A stretch of 64,000 nucleotides of DNA from positions 62,001 to 126,000 of the forward strand of contig BGZK01000747.1 of the NCBI GenBank assembly GCA_005406025.1. Reading direction: 5' to 3'. The position numbers and the translations under genes were made by a program. Numbering within the stretch: position 1 is the first letter of the stretch; each line of letters starts with the position of its first letter. This stretch comes from Eumeta japonica (taxonomy: Eukaryota > Arthropoda > Insecta > Lepidoptera > Psychidae). The notes beneath the pieces are model-generated. The model was not told where the DNA came from, searched no databases, and saw nothing but the letters and a program-made list of their open reading frames with translations. Below are positions 40,401-46,626 of the stretch, piece by piece.

Positions 40401-43346
40401 AAAATTATTTCTTATGGTTATTCTTATAAACAATTCCATCAACATCGAACACTGATAACGAATTATCAAGAAAGTATTTGCAGAATCCTATAAAATAAAT
40501 TCGATCCCATGTTCATATTATATTTGAATTTCCTATTTTTTGTTTAAAAAAAGTAATAATAGAAGTATGTTTGTGAATTTTTGTAATGTTTTTTGATAGT
40601 TAGCCCATTTTTTTGAAAACTAGCTTTTAACCGAAGCTCCTCCTGTGTGGACATTGATAAATACTTTACATCCTTTACGTTGCCGAATGACGCTGTATCT
40701 ATCATGCTGTTCTCGATGTGTTTTTATTTAAATACCATTTCAAATCGAAGGAACAATGCATACAGCCAGCACTGTCCAAAATTAATTATTAAAAATATAC
40801 ATTATAGAAAAGAATATCAGCAAAATGGAATATTAAAGCTACGCCATTTGTTACTTTAAGGTATAAACTATTACTTTACCAAAGTTCTTCACATTTTGTT
40901 CAGTAATTTTTGCGTAATTTATGAATAAATTCGCGAACAGACAGATAAATTTTCTAAAAATTATAAAAATGTATTTTGTCAATGTTTCAAATACCCCCAG
41001 AATAGTTTTACTCAGATATCTTTAATGTACAGCTTTTTCTCTCGACTGTTTTATTATATAAACAAATAGCGGCATAAAAGAAAGCATATAACAAGATAGC
41101 AGTTTCTTCTGATTTATAAAATATTGGAGGTTACATAAAAAGCTTTTTATGAAATCATAAAACTAAAAACAAAAATATATAACATTTAATTAAAACAATA
41201 TAACAAAAAATATAATATAGCCAAAAAATTATTGCAGAGCAAGATAATTACATTTAGGTTATTATTTTCGCAATTGTTTTATGAGTTGGTAAACAAAATA
41301 TTGGGTAACTCGAAAAGTGTAGCAGGTAGTGAAACTAAATTTTTAAAACACTAACATTTGTTTCATTTCACACTTTGGAAATGTGCTGATTTGCTTGATA
41401 TTTATCTTCTAATAAACAAATATAAATGCTCAAATACTAAAATTTAACTAAACATATTAATATATTTTTTATGCACAGGTACCTTATCTGTGGCGGGATC
41501 ACCGCAGCCATTTAAACCTAATGCTGAAGAGCCCAGTATTATTACAAGAATGCCTCACATGATATCGCAACAATACAGGTAAAAGTCATTAATACAAACA
41601 TTAAATCACAGGAAAAATATTAATTAGTACTGTAAAACATACTATTTGATTTTCAGAACTCCCATGATGTACCCCCCCGGAAATGCCCCTTATGGACATC
41701 CTAGAGGAGCGTCACAAAATATGTCTATGTATATGCATCACCAATCTCACAATATGAATCACGCCCAGGGAATGGTTGCGCCGGTTCCTAACAGACACCA
41801 ATATCATGTTCCTGGTCAAAATTATTATTCTCCTCAAATACGCGGGGTGCCACCTGGCTACCCGGGCCCACCACATGCGCAGCCTTTGCAACAAATTCCG
41901 CGCGCCACTGCTCCGACACTCGCTCCGGTTTCTACCTTGACTTCAGCTCAATCTCTCACTTCAGCTTCACCTCTCGCCCCAACTGCGTCTTTGACTCCAG
42001 CTCCAACTCTTCCTCCTCCCGGGGTCTCACCAAATGAAGGTGTAATTAAAATCAAATCTGAGATAAAAACAGAACCAGATTTTCTTCAAGATTCCGAATC
42101 GCCGTCAACAACTTTACAGATTGCGAATCGTAATTCTCCAACAAAAGACGAAGCTCCTCGCGTTAGTCATCCAAAAATTAAACACACAGAAAATAAGGAT
42201 CGTAAACCGCGGTATCCACTCGGTCCATATGCACCTCAATATGGTCCATATGGACCGTACGCGCCTCCAAGTACAGGTCAAAGCGATCAAACTTTGATCG
42301 GCTTGCAGCAACGCCCTCTCGGCGGTCCTCCCTCTGGGCAACTTCCTCATCACTTGCCTCCAGGTACTAACGTGCACCATTTTATGCCACCTTCCATACA
42401 TGACCCGACTGCAAGTTCTGTTGTTGACCAATCAAGAATTCCTCCCCATCGTGCCCTTCATTCACCGCACATAGATCGATCTAACGCTACAGGATCGCCT
42501 CACGCAAATACTCACAGTTCAACGGCATCGCGCCTAACAGCTCATTCTCAGACATTACCTCCTTCATCTCATTACACTCCACCACCAATGAATTCTCAGC
42601 ATCAGAGTTCTGTCCATCCGCCACACCAAATTATTCCCATGAGAAGCCATGCTATGGTTTCGACTCCGTCACCGAGTAGTGTGTCAACGATAGCTTCTAG
42701 CAGAGCAACGCACACTCCTCCTCAAAATGTAGCGAGTTCAATACCACAGTCTGCACACTTTGCAGCATTACGTCGTCTTAATCCTGAAGCACCAAGTGGA
42801 ATATCTTCAATAAAACAGTTGCTATTCCCTGGTGGTGTACATACAAAACCACAAATAGCCCCACCCAGACCCATGCTGTCTCCTTCAAGCACTCCACCCA
42901 TCAACGATTATACTAATACTCGTAATTTAGGTCCGATTGTAAGACAACTTGCTGGAGATGCGTTATCTCACGAAAGAAATGCTACACCTGTAGTGGACTC
43001 ACATAAGGTTCAACAAGTACCCACAGCTCAAAAAACACCAGGAGATGATAGTAACAGTTCCACAGGTGAAAGTCGAGTGGGCACTGTACACAATTCCGAT
43101 AATTCGAGCCTTAACCGAGAAAACCCTACTCTACCTTATCCAACTTCTTTAATCAAAACTGAAACTGACGACTCTCACACTGAACATCAACAAAAAATGG
43201 AACTTTCAAATGTCCATCACGAATTACAAAATCAACAATCGGAAAATGTTCCTGTTGAGGAAACTGCGCCGAGTGAAGAAATCAGTGTTTTTGGTGGACT
43301 GGTAAGTTACTTTTCCAGTCAACGGGAAGATGATATTGACTCCTAA
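2698..43346 (+). CDS. Rsf-1: Rsf-1, remodelling and spacing factor 1 (26 coding exons, 2197 residues)
   Basis: Nuclear histone chaperone-like subunit of the RSF chromatin-assembly complex, partner of the ISWI ATPase. Coding exons: 2698-2842, 2929-3116, 7492-7688, 8346-8466, 9741-11329, 11581-11657, 15076-15117, 15208-15368, 19705-19879, 21144-21242, 21621-21778, 24559-24712, 25029-25165, 28506-28625, 31279-31400, 32074-32192, 32278-32380, 32456-32681, 33262-33508, 36928-37009, 38225-38340, 38478-38518, 38595-38882, 40032-40128, 41479-41578, 41657-43346. Every intron is GT-AG, every junction keeps frame and the total is divisible by three. Rough domains: WHIM-like N-terminus 14-217, acidic region 218-750, PHD 932-984, GRGKDIST near 1095, charged helix 1474-1569, Pro/Ser/His-rich tail 1635-2197. 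Human RSF1 has about 1441 residues, so this form is long, mainly through its tail. Introns range from 75 bp to about 4.4 kb. Small exons are the least certain. Confidence 0.95.
2929..3116 (+). CDS. Rsf-1: Rsf-1 exon 2: WHIM1-like segment
   Basis: After acceptor ttatag, encodes [20 protein letters not shown], then [11 protein letters not shown] and AWEIERFSY. It follows human RSF1 (ELVELHLKLMRKIGKSV, RWEKYLIKIC, AWEMEKKGY) residue by residue. In ISWI partners this region belongs to the DDT/WHIM module that contacts the ATPase. Ends phase 0 before gtatat; the 4.4-kb second intron follows. Confidence 0.93.
3117..7491. other. Rsf-1: Rsf-1 intron 2, nothing recognised inside
   Basis: About 4.4 kb of AT-rich sequence. 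I saw no coding exon and no terminal-repeat-bounded element. The upstream part reads through exon 2 to an early stop, as expected of an intron. Confidence 0.5.
7492..7688 (+). CDS. Rsf-1: Rsf-1 exon 3: WHIM2 motif
   Basis: Acceptor tttttcag. Encodes [15 protein letters not shown] and then [19 protein letters not shown] (residues about 137-155), matching human RLQPIGRDKDGLMYWYQLD. G-x-D-x-x-G-x-x-Y-W is the signature of the WHIM2/WSD motif. Ends phase 2 before gtatgt. Confidence 0.95.
8346..8466 (+). CDS. Rsf-1: Rsf-1 exon 4: end of the WHIM region
   Basis: Encodes (K)[18 protein letters not shown] after a T-rich acceptor, matching human RNRNELAETLALLKAQIDP. Ends with donor gttagt in phase 0. 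Confidence 0.92.
8467..9740. other. Rsf-1: Rsf-1 intron 4, nothing recognised inside
   Basis: AT-rich. A 73-codon open stretch at 9368-9589 has no ATG-supported or family-like content and is judged to be chance. Confidence 0.45.
9741..11329 (+). CDS. Rsf-1: Rsf-1 exon 5: long acidic, Ser/Lys-rich exon
   Basis: A 1589-nt exon encoding residues about 218-746. It is rich in Ser, Asp, Glu, Asn and Lys, with alternating acidic and basic runs, and is predicted disordered. Human RSF1 has a comparable long charged linker between WHIM and PHD. It contains a repeated short motif (see findings): [13 protein letters not shown] at 10026-10064 and [13 protein letters not shown] at 10104-10142. Ends AG|gtaaga in phase 2. 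The opposite strand is open in places only because of codon bias. Confidence 0.93.
11581..15117 (+). CDS. Rsf-1: Rsf-1 exons 6 (11581-11657) and 7 (15076-15117)
   Basis: Exon 6 encodes [20 protein letters not shown] plus a short Lys-rich end; exon 7 is a 42-nt lysine-rich mini-exon ([14 protein letters not shown]). Both have AG acceptors and GT donors and keep phase (2 to 1, then 1 to 1). Content is low-complexity, so the assignment rests on splice signals and phase, not homology. The 3.4-kb intron between them holds a GC-rich insertion. Confidence 0.7.
12084..12113. repeat. Perfect 11-bp-stem hairpin in intron 6
   Basis: AATGTCAGTAC at 12084-12094 pairs with GTACTGACATT at 12103-12113 around an 8-nt loop. 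It lies at the left edge of a GC-richer block (12115-12330). Confidence 0.7.
12115..12360 (+). mobile_element. Probable non-LTR retrotransposon fragment in intron 6
   Basis: A block markedly richer in G and C than its surroundings. Near 12281-12330 it encodes [15 protein letters not shown], reminiscent of the first strand of the apurinic endonuclease domain in RTE/CR1-type elements, which begin with G-T-x-N-V. No further endonuclease or reverse-transcriptase motif follows, so at best a 5' fragment remains. Confidence 0.35.
13743..14720 (-). mobile_element. GC-rich retroposed insertion with poly(A) tail and 8-bp target duplication (intron 6)
   Basis: An island much more GC-rich than its flanks. 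At the left is a run of nine T (13751-13759), read as a poly(A) tail on the minus strand. GTACTCAT occurs just before the T run (13743-13750) and again at 14713-14720, an apparent target-site duplication, giving an element of about 962 bp (13751-14712). These are marks of LINE-driven retroposition. No reverse-transcriptase ORF is present, and the short open frames across it look incidental. It is packed with small inverted repeats (see findings). It may be a SINE-like or 5'-truncated LINE copy. Confidence 0.65.
15208..15368 (+). CDS. Rsf-1: Rsf-1 exon 8: RQSRRIA basic motif and charged helix
   Basis: Encodes [20 protein letters not shown] and a Glu/Lys/Arg-rich helix ending KKIHKKK. The R-x-S-R-R-I element matches the region of human RSF1 just before the PHD finger (LRRSPRISRPTAK). 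Starts in phase 1 after tttcag, ends phase 0 before gtaaag. Confidence 0.88.
15369..19704. other. Rsf-1: Rsf-1 intron 8 with repeat debris
   Basis: About 4.3 kb. Contains a dispersed-repeat segment near 16433-16525, an open minus-strand stretch near 17050-17160 ending at a donor-like sequence, and a 76-codon open plus-strand stretch at 17759-17989. No complete element or gene recognised. Confidence 0.4.
16433..16525. repeat. Dispersed repeat, copy 1 (partner at 37618-37705)
   Basis: Shares GCxGCAGTxAT..CACCTCTxC.AACTCCCCAACAATA and a following TAGCAGT segment with 37618-37705, in the same orientation. Both copies lie in Rsf-1 introns. Confidence 0.6.
19705..19879 (+). CDS. Rsf-1: Rsf-1 exon 9: acidic Ser-rich exon
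   Basis: Encodes [20 protein letters not shown], then [21 protein letters not shown]. Acceptor ttgttag, phase 0. The donor chosen is CT|gtaata at 19880, phase 1, which joins in frame to exon 10. If that donor is not used, translation runs four more codons to a TGA at 19891-19893. Confidence 0.85.
19880..21143. other. Rsf-1: Rsf-1 intron 9, nothing recognised inside
   Basis: AT-rich, no exon or bounded element seen. A small GC-richer patch near 20850-20880 (aggcgcctagcaaccg) resembles no family I can name. Confidence 0.4.
21144..21242 (+). CDS. Rsf-1: Rsf-1 exon 10: acidic linker before the PHD finger
   Basis: Encodes [20 protein letters not shown] and then [12 protein letters not shown]. 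Acceptor tttgacag, donor gtatgt, phase 1 to phase 1. Low-complexity, but in frame with the PHD exon. Confidence 0.88.
21621..21778 (+). CDS. Rsf-1: Rsf-1 exon 11: PHD finger
   Basis: The whole PHD finger sits in one exon (residues about 932-984). Visible ligands follow the C4-H-C3 pattern: C-VH-C, then LLC-DN-C, GYH-AS-C, and DWFC-PP-C. It matches the human RSF1 PHD (CKKCGLPNHPELILLCDSCD, then GYHTACL and WFCPPCQH). PHD fingers bind histone tails. Donor gtaagt follows the final CQH codon in phase 0. Confidence 0.97.
23030..24480 (-). mobile_element. Mariner-like transposon, copy A
   Basis: Left end CGAGGGCTGCTATTTATATG (23030-23049) and right end with CATAAATAGCAGCTGTTG (24463-24480) are imperfect inverted repeats, each flanked by a TA (23028-23029 and 24481-24482), the mariner target. 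The element is about 1.45 kb. The transposase remnant lies on the minus strand, roughly 24087 to 23100. About 260 bp near the right end (24180-24435) is absent from copy B. Confidence 0.9.
23100..24087 (-). pseudogene. Broken mariner transposase (copy A)
   Basis: Minus-strand pieces match mariner (Tc1/mariner, DD34D) transposases in order: [22 protein letters not shown] helix-turn-helix near 23900-23800, [11 protein letters not shown] and VACFF.. near 23590-23510, and EEAVDAF..HVLEIP near 23230-23170. The presumed ATG (24087) is followed two codons later by a stop, and further frameshifts separate the blocks. The central catalytic stretch is reduced. Inactive. Confidence 0.88.
24559..24712 (+). 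CDS. Rsf-1: Rsf-1 exon 12: helix after the PHD finger
   Basis: Encodes [20 protein letters not shown] and a Glu/Lys-rich helix ending EPKS. It aligns with human RSF1 KLLCEKLEEQLQDLDVALKK directly after the PHD. Acceptor ctcttag, donor gtaatt, phase 0 to 1. Confidence 0.92.
25029..25165 (+). CDS. Rsf-1: Rsf-1 exon 13: conserved arginine-rich motif
   Basis: Encodes a Ser run and then [20 protein letters not shown], corresponding to human RSF1 ERRSTRTRKCISYRFDEFDEAI. The exon is more GC-rich than its surroundings. Phase 1 in, phase 0 out (gtataa). Confidence 0.92.
26614..27106 (+). pseudogene. Frameshifted ORF of unknown (perhaps retroelement) origin
   Basis: Open for 114 codons to 26958 in one frame, then about 50 further codons in another (from about 26945) to a TAA near 27106. 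The translation is Lys/Thr/Gln-rich ([19 protein letters not shown]) and could be a retrotransposon ORF1 remnant, but no zinc knuckle or other diagnostic motif is visible. It ends about 70 bp before mariner copy B. Confidence 0.3.
27177..28390 (-). mobile_element. Mariner-like transposon, copy B
   Basis: Related to copy A along nearly its whole length. The left end TGAGAGCTGCCAATTTGTGT (27177-27196) after a TA corresponds to copy A's terminal repeat. The right end near 28390 is diverged and runs straight into a (TA)n tract, so its exact boundary is uncertain. About 1.2 kb; shorter than copy A near the right end. Confidence 0.85.
27240..28226 (-). pseudogene. Broken mariner transposase (copy B)
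   Basis: Minus-strand blocks include [20 protein letters not shown] (near 27996-27937), [21 protein letters not shown] (near 27535-27470) and [12 protein letters not shown]. The position matching the start codon reads TTG. The third catalytic Asp of mariner (the D in SPDLAPxD) is Asn here. Several frameshifts. Inactive. Confidence 0.87.
28391..28442. repeat. (TA)n(TG)n microsatellite
   Basis: About 36 bp of alternating TA followed by a short TG run, abutting the right end of mariner copy B. Confidence 0.9.
28506..28625 (+). CDS. Rsf-1: Rsf-1 exon 14: GRGKDISTI motif
   Basis: Encodes [20 protein letters not shown], continuing [10 protein letters not shown]. The GRGKDISTI block (residues about 1095-1103) is also present in human RSF1 ([10 protein letters not shown]) and is one of the strongest identity markers outside the PHD. 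Acceptor ctttag, donor gtaata, phase 0 to 0. Confidence 0.95.
29611..29694. repeat. Two adjacent perfect hairpins in intron 14
   Basis: Hairpin 1: TTGTGTGAGATG (29611-29622), 6-nt loop, CATCTCACACAA (29629-29640). Hairpin 2: a 16-bp stem, 29653-29668 with 29679-29694, 10-nt loop; ATTGTG and CACAAT extend it beyond one bulged base. Perhaps remnants of small palindromic MITEs. Confidence 0.8.
29993..30687. mobile_element. Pogo/Tigger-like MITE with internal repeats
   Basis: Left end CAGTTAAACCTCGATAAGTT and right end ...GTTATCGAGGTTCTACTG are inverted repeats, each flanked by TA (29991-29992, 30688-30689). The AACCTCGATAA-type end is typical of pogo/Tigger elements. There is no transposase. 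Inside, the unit TTAAGTTATAGAGGTT recurs at least four times, resembling the terminal repeat itself, and a 63-bp tandem duplication is present. Confidence 0.85.
30343..30468. repeat. 63-bp tandem duplication inside the MITE
   Basis: 30343-30405 and 30406-30468 are near identical (both contain AATTTAACTAGTGAACACGT and end TTTTGTTTTGCACAC), differing at a few bases. Confidence 0.92.
30720..31020. repeat. Dispersed repeat, copy 1 (partner at 53090-53410)
   Basis: Shares CACACATCG, then a GGAAAAGTTTT/GGAAAGTTTT, TAAACTATTT, TTTTTTCGTTTCTA and CAGAATTAATC series, in the same order and orientation, with 53090-53410. No terminal repeats found. Confidence 0.6.
31279..32681 (+). CDS. Rsf-1: Rsf-1 exons 15-18: charged linker
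   Basis: Exon 15 (31279-31400) basic then acidic; exon 16 (32074-32192) Ser/Asp-rich, containing [17 protein letters not shown]; exon 17 (32278-32380); exon 18 (32456-32681) a Lys/His-rich basic patch ([20 protein letters not shown]) followed by [20 protein letters not shown], an ordered-looking block likely to be conserved among insects. Phases 0-2, 2-1, 1-2, 2-0 all agree. Introns 16 and 17 are 85 and 75 bp. Confidence 0.88.
31401..32073. other. Rsf-1: Rsf-1 intron 15, nothing recognised inside
   Basis: 673 bp, AT-rich; no repeat or exon seen. Confidence 0.5.
32682..33261. other. Rsf-1: Rsf-1 intron 18 with a GC-rich patch
   Basis: Near 33000-33115 lies a GC-richer piece (includes cctacggggatcggttgaag) unlike its flanks, probably a fragment of a retroelement; family not recognised. 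Confidence 0.35.
33262..33508 (+). CDS. Rsf-1: Rsf-1 exon 19: acidic Ser run and short amphipathic helix
   Basis: Encodes [20 protein letters not shown], a Ser/Asp run and then [20 protein letters not shown] with a second helix KQEALEACL. The non-repetitive second half suggests a folded or binding segment. Acceptor cttttcag; donor A|gtaagt in phase 1. Confidence 0.9.
33880..34130 (+). mobile_element. Lepidopteran-type retroelement 3' tail
   Basis: Contains AAGGCCGGCAATGCTCTTGT, GGTTGCAAGTGTCCATTG and GGTGATCATCA in order. From memory this resembles the tail 'AAGGCCGGCAACGC...TGTCCATGGGCG...TCACTTACCATCAGG' found at very many loci in moth and butterfly genomes. No ORF of its own. Confidence 0.55.
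36787..36836. repeat. 18-bp-stem hairpin upstream of Rsf-1 exon 20
   Basis: CTAATTCGGCTAGGAGAT (36787-36804) pairs with ATCTCCTTGCCGAATTAG (36819-36836) with a single T-T mismatch and a 14-nt AT-rich loop. A short (TA)n run follows. It lies about 90 bp before the acceptor of exon 20. Confidence 0.85.
36928..37009 (+). CDS. Rsf-1: Rsf-1 exon 20: RGG-like patch
   Basis: Encodes [20 protein letters not shown] followed by RGGRNN, joining to [10 protein letters not shown] of exon 21. Arg/Gly-rich patches usually bind RNA or protein and are methylated. Acceptor tttaag, donor gtcagt, phase 1 to 2. Confidence 0.85.
37290..38092. repeat. GC-rich composite repeat in intron 20
   Basis: Two GC-rich cores (37310-37400 and 37810-37925) in AT-rich sequence. 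37618-37705 repeats 16433-16525; 37951-38092 repeats 46505-46626 (shared GTTCT.AGCTATTTTT, ACTATGGTTTC.TTGGC.AAGTT, ATTCCATA.GGTATA). Ends are not defined. Probably one or more non-autonomous elements. Confidence 0.6.
38225..38518 (+). CDS. Rsf-1: Rsf-1 exons 21 (38225-38340) and 22 (38478-38518)
   Basis: Exon 21 encodes [20 protein letters not shown] and then [12 protein letters not shown]; exon 22 is a 41-nt mini-exon [13 protein letters not shown]. Both have clean AG/GT borders and agree in phase (2-1, 1-0). Confidence 0.85.
38595..38882 (+). CDS. Rsf-1: Rsf-1 exon 23: long charged helix (KEKEE type)
   Basis: Encodes about 60 residues of uninterrupted Lys/Arg/Glu (begins [20 protein letters not shown]), predicted as a single alpha-helix or coiled coil, then a Pro-rich end ([20 protein letters not shown]). 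Acceptor attccag, donor gttagt, phase 0-0. Confidence 0.92.
38883..40031. other. Rsf-1: Rsf-1 intron 23, nothing recognised inside
   Basis: AT-rich; short open frames on both strands show no family resemblance. Confidence 0.45.
40032..41578 (+). CDS. Rsf-1: Rsf-1 exons 24 (40032-40128) and 25 (41479-41578)
   Basis: Exon 24 encodes [20 protein letters not shown] and then [11 protein letters not shown]; exon 25 encodes [20 protein letters not shown] and then [14 protein letters not shown]. Phases 0-1 and 1-2. The 1.35-kb intron between them is AT-rich with nothing recognised. Confidence 0.87.
41657..43346 (+). CDS. Rsf-1: Rsf-1 exon 26: terminal Pro/Ser/His-rich exon and stop
   Basis: 1690 nt, about 562 residues, low-complexity: Met/His/Pro-rich start ([17 protein letters not shown]), an Ala/Pro/Leu/Ser stretch, [15 protein letters not shown] repeats, then Ser/His/Pro sequence and a more ordered IKQLLFPGG block. 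The acidic C-terminus reads [20 protein letters not shown] and ends IDS with TAA at 43344-43346. Vertebrate RSF1 has no such tail, so it appears insect-type. Possible SUMO sites of the IKxE type occur ([10 protein letters not shown]). Predicted disordered. Confidence 0.93.
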
Positions 43347-43589
43347 GCATGTTTGCAATTTGTAAATACTAGATATTAGAATATTATTTATATTAAAATG
43401 AAGGTTTATAGTTTGTATGTTGTATTATACTGAAATTAATCATAATTGTAACAAAATAATACAGAATTTAAGGTAATACCGGTATGTGTAGGTCTCGAAT
43501 ATCACAGTATACAATGATTGTAAAACTATCATTTTGTGTGTTAAGTAAAATTTATTTATACACTAAGTACTTATTATGTACTCATTAAG

Positions 43590-43595
43590 AATAAA
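43590..43595 (+). terminator. Rsf-1: Rsf-1 polyadenylation signal
   Basis: AATAAA about 245 bp after the stop codon, followed by an A/T-rich stretch. First canonical signal downstream of the stop. Confidence 0.6.
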
Positions 43596-43599
43596 CGAA

Positions 43600-45550
43600 A
43601 ATTAATTTTTTTTCCACAAATAAATATAGTAAAGTAAACACTTGTTTTATTTTTGTGGTTAGATGTTGTAACTAGATAAAAAATGTGGGTAAATATTTGT
43701 CTACAAATATCTTATAAATATGATTATGTATATACTCTATCAGAGTTCAAGCATGAAGATTAAATAAAAAGGAAACACATAGATAAGGAGAAGGTATTTA
43801 TATTCGGAAATATAATCACAACAAATCCCTATGAAACCAGTTGAACGCTTGTCGTTTATCGCACTTAATTTTAGAACACTCCGAACACAAATAAAACAAC
43901 TCCGCACTTTACTATTCTAACTCTTAAGTTATAAATAAACTGATAAATTATCTAGAACAAATAAGTTGTAAACATATCACGTCTGACATAAACAAAATTT
44001 ATTGCTTTTCGAAAATTCCACCCCACAAAATAAATATGTACGGTGCTTTATTTGCTGGACCTATGGCTAAGGAACTGAAAAAAACCACCAAGTAGAAGAA
44101 TTGCAGTACAGATATTTTTGAGGTCCTGATGCGTATGCGAAGAGAAGTGACCAATAAACAAAAAAAATGTTCCATTTTTTTTTGCATTACATGTGTTTTA
44201 AAAAGCCCCTCTATATGTTACACGTACTTAGAAAATGCCCTACCCAGCATAACAATAAATGTGTGTTTTGCCACGCCAAATATATAAATGGACCTCGTTC
44301 CGCCTGTCATATAAATGTTCATCCTAATTATGAAAGCGTGTCATTACTTATCTGAGCGAAGTCGGGAAAGCTTACATATTAATTTAATTTATATATGCTC
44401 GAAGTAAAATAAACACAAGAAAATATATTTATTTACAGGTTAAAATAGTAATAAATATTTGTATACAGCAAATTATGTTATAATAAAAGAGGCATGATAT
44501 AAAGTTTTATTAACAATTAAGTAATGCTAGTAAATAGGTTATGTAGTTGTCTTATGTTATTATATTTGACATCACAATGACAAAATGAATTTGGTTGCTT
44601 CTAACAAAATTGTGATTACCGTGATGGAAGTATCTCGATTCCATACGAGCCTTACAAGATCTTAGATACTTCAAATAACATGATTTTGATTGATTTCACT
44701 AGTCAAAAAAAAAAAATTTTTTTGGGTTTCTGTTCTGATGCTTAAATTCTGATTCTAGATATTGAAAAACAGTAGAATTATTTTTTTCAGTTCCTAAGGT
44801 TGCTTTCGCCTAATTTACATCGATAAGTATATTTTATAAAGGAAAGATGGCCGCATTTTGATTAACCCGAAAGTAAACTGTACTTTTCAAGAACGGACAA
44901 ACATGTAGCACCCCACGCTTTTTTCACAATAATAATATTTATTGTTGGTTCATTAATTGATGTCTATATTCAAATTATTTTCTACTTTTTAGTTTATTCC
45001 ACTATAAAAGCGTGTTTTTTAGTTTTTTTAAACTATATTTATTTTCCACTTTTTAGTGTTCGATAATAAAATTTGAGGTGTCAAATTTCAAAATGAGACT
45101 GAAGCAGGTAGTATAGAGAATCTCCAACAGAGGGCGTTTGGAGTCAGCAGCCGCCAAAGGAGAGTTACAAACATACATACATACAAACATACAAGTGAAG
45201 TTAATATAAAGCGTGTAAAAACTATCAGTTTTAAATCAGCTGGCGTCCCGGCATATTTAAGTTAGTGTTGCCATCTGTGAGTTTAAAAAAGTGCTGAACG
45301 CTGCGCGCCATAATTAAAATATAACTACGAAAAAGCGCGAGAATTCTCTTTCACTTTTAGCTTGTGAACACAACTCGCAACAATAATATTACTTTTTGGT
45401 TTACAAAATTCACATAATTATGTACTTGTTGCATAAAATGACATTGGAAATCCCAGAAGAAAGTAATTTTATTATTGAATGTGTCAATAATATTTACATA
45501 CTAACTTCGCCCGCTTGGATATAGAATGATTTTCTTCTTGTCTATCGAAA
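43600..45550. other. Intergenic stretch after Rsf-1
   Basis: Mostly AT-rich with no coding exon seen. Includes a retroelement-like tail near 45085-45225. If the minus-strand exon at 45557 is real, the 3' UTR of that gene lies here. Confidence 0.4.
45085..45225 (+). mobile_element. RTE-like retroelement tail
   Basis: Contains ACATACATACATACAAACATAC followed by GAAGTTAATATAAAGCGTGT. A run of ACATACAT ending in AA(T)AAAGCGTG resembles, from memory, the 3' ends of RTE-type elements in Lepidoptera. No ORF attached. Confidence 0.4.
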
Positions 45551-45556
45551 ACTTAC

Positions 45557-45647
45557 CTTGTTGACGATGATTTCACTTTTGATCTTGATCTTGATTCCAG
45601 TTTAATTTGGTCCATCCAGTCGTAGACCACTGTTCATCTTCATCCTC
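45557..45647 (-). CDS. Probable terminal coding exon of an unidentified gene
   Basis: Acceptor ttcacag, then 24 codons EDEDEQWSTTGWTKLNWNQD (ending QDQK) and a TGA at 45575-45573; a strong donor gtaagt follows the stop at 45556, implying a 3' UTR intron. It starts in phase 0, matching the end phase of the exon at 47679-47825. The Trp-rich acidic C-terminus belongs to no family I recognise. Confidence 0.5.
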
Positions 45648-46504
45648 CTGTGAACATTGCTGTTACCAATAATCAATTGGTATAAAAAAGAAATGAATTC
45701 GTTGTATGTTTATATCTAATAAATTTATAAATTATTGCCATTATATATTATTCTGATATATGAGTTATCTTACTTTTTTTGACCTATGACTCAATCTAAA
45801 TATACGTGTAAAATAAATATTAATCTGTCCATAGTTTTTGACGCCGTTGGACTAAATACTATAGAAGTTGGTACGCAAATATATGTTTGCGTAGAGAAGG
45901 TTTTTATGCAATCTATTTTAGCACTTAGATGATGCTTCGCTATACATATCTTTATTTTTCATTTATATAAAGCAGTTAAAATTTCTTGTTGTTAGTAATT
46001 TCAGCGATTTCGTTTTTGGTATAAAAAATACTACCTAATTATATAGTATAGTTTGTGCTAATGACAGACCGTAATTCCTATACCAATGTTGCCAACGTCG
46101 GAACCTTCTTTCTAACAATATAAAATTCATTGATTTTATTTCTTATTGCATCAATATCAAAACTGTTTAAATACACTCTGAGCTTTTGTGGTATTTTGTT
46201 TTTCTTGGAATGCTCCACATCGCTTCATTCACAGATCTTTCCTTATTAATTTTTTTGGTGTTGTGACACCAACTTATGCAAAACAAAGTGCAAAATTCAT
46301 ATTTACAGTACAATATTACAAAAAGTCTCTTTTTAAAAAATTAAAAAACCTAGCTTCAGCGATAGTTTGACGACTGCACGCGGCCGTACGACGCGGATAA
46401 CTGAAGGCCGCGCTTCATGCTTGGCAACGTAGAATTGGGGAGGGCAGCATCACGCACGACCCTCAGCTGTTGCTATGGTTGTGAGTTCGTGAATCTTGGT
46501 ACAA

Positions 46505-46626
46505 GTTCTAAGCTATTTTTTCAGAAATGACTACCTCAATTACTATGGTTTCTTTGGCAAAGTTGTTCTAAAAAAGAAGATTATGAATATTTGTGGAAAG
46601 ATGCATGATCGATTCCATACGGTATA
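46505..46626. repeat. Dispersed repeat, partner of 37951-38092
   Basis: Shares ACTATGGTTTC.TTGGC.AAGTT and ATTCCATA.GGTATA with the copy in Rsf-1 intron 20. A GC-rich core at 46370-46480 precedes it, as in the other copy, suggesting a longer shared element. Confidence 0.65.

Noticed and set aside
41712..42904. Minus-strand open frames opposite Rsf-1 exon 26
   Set aside because: Shadows of the Pro/Ser/His-rich coding strand; composition has no independent meaning.
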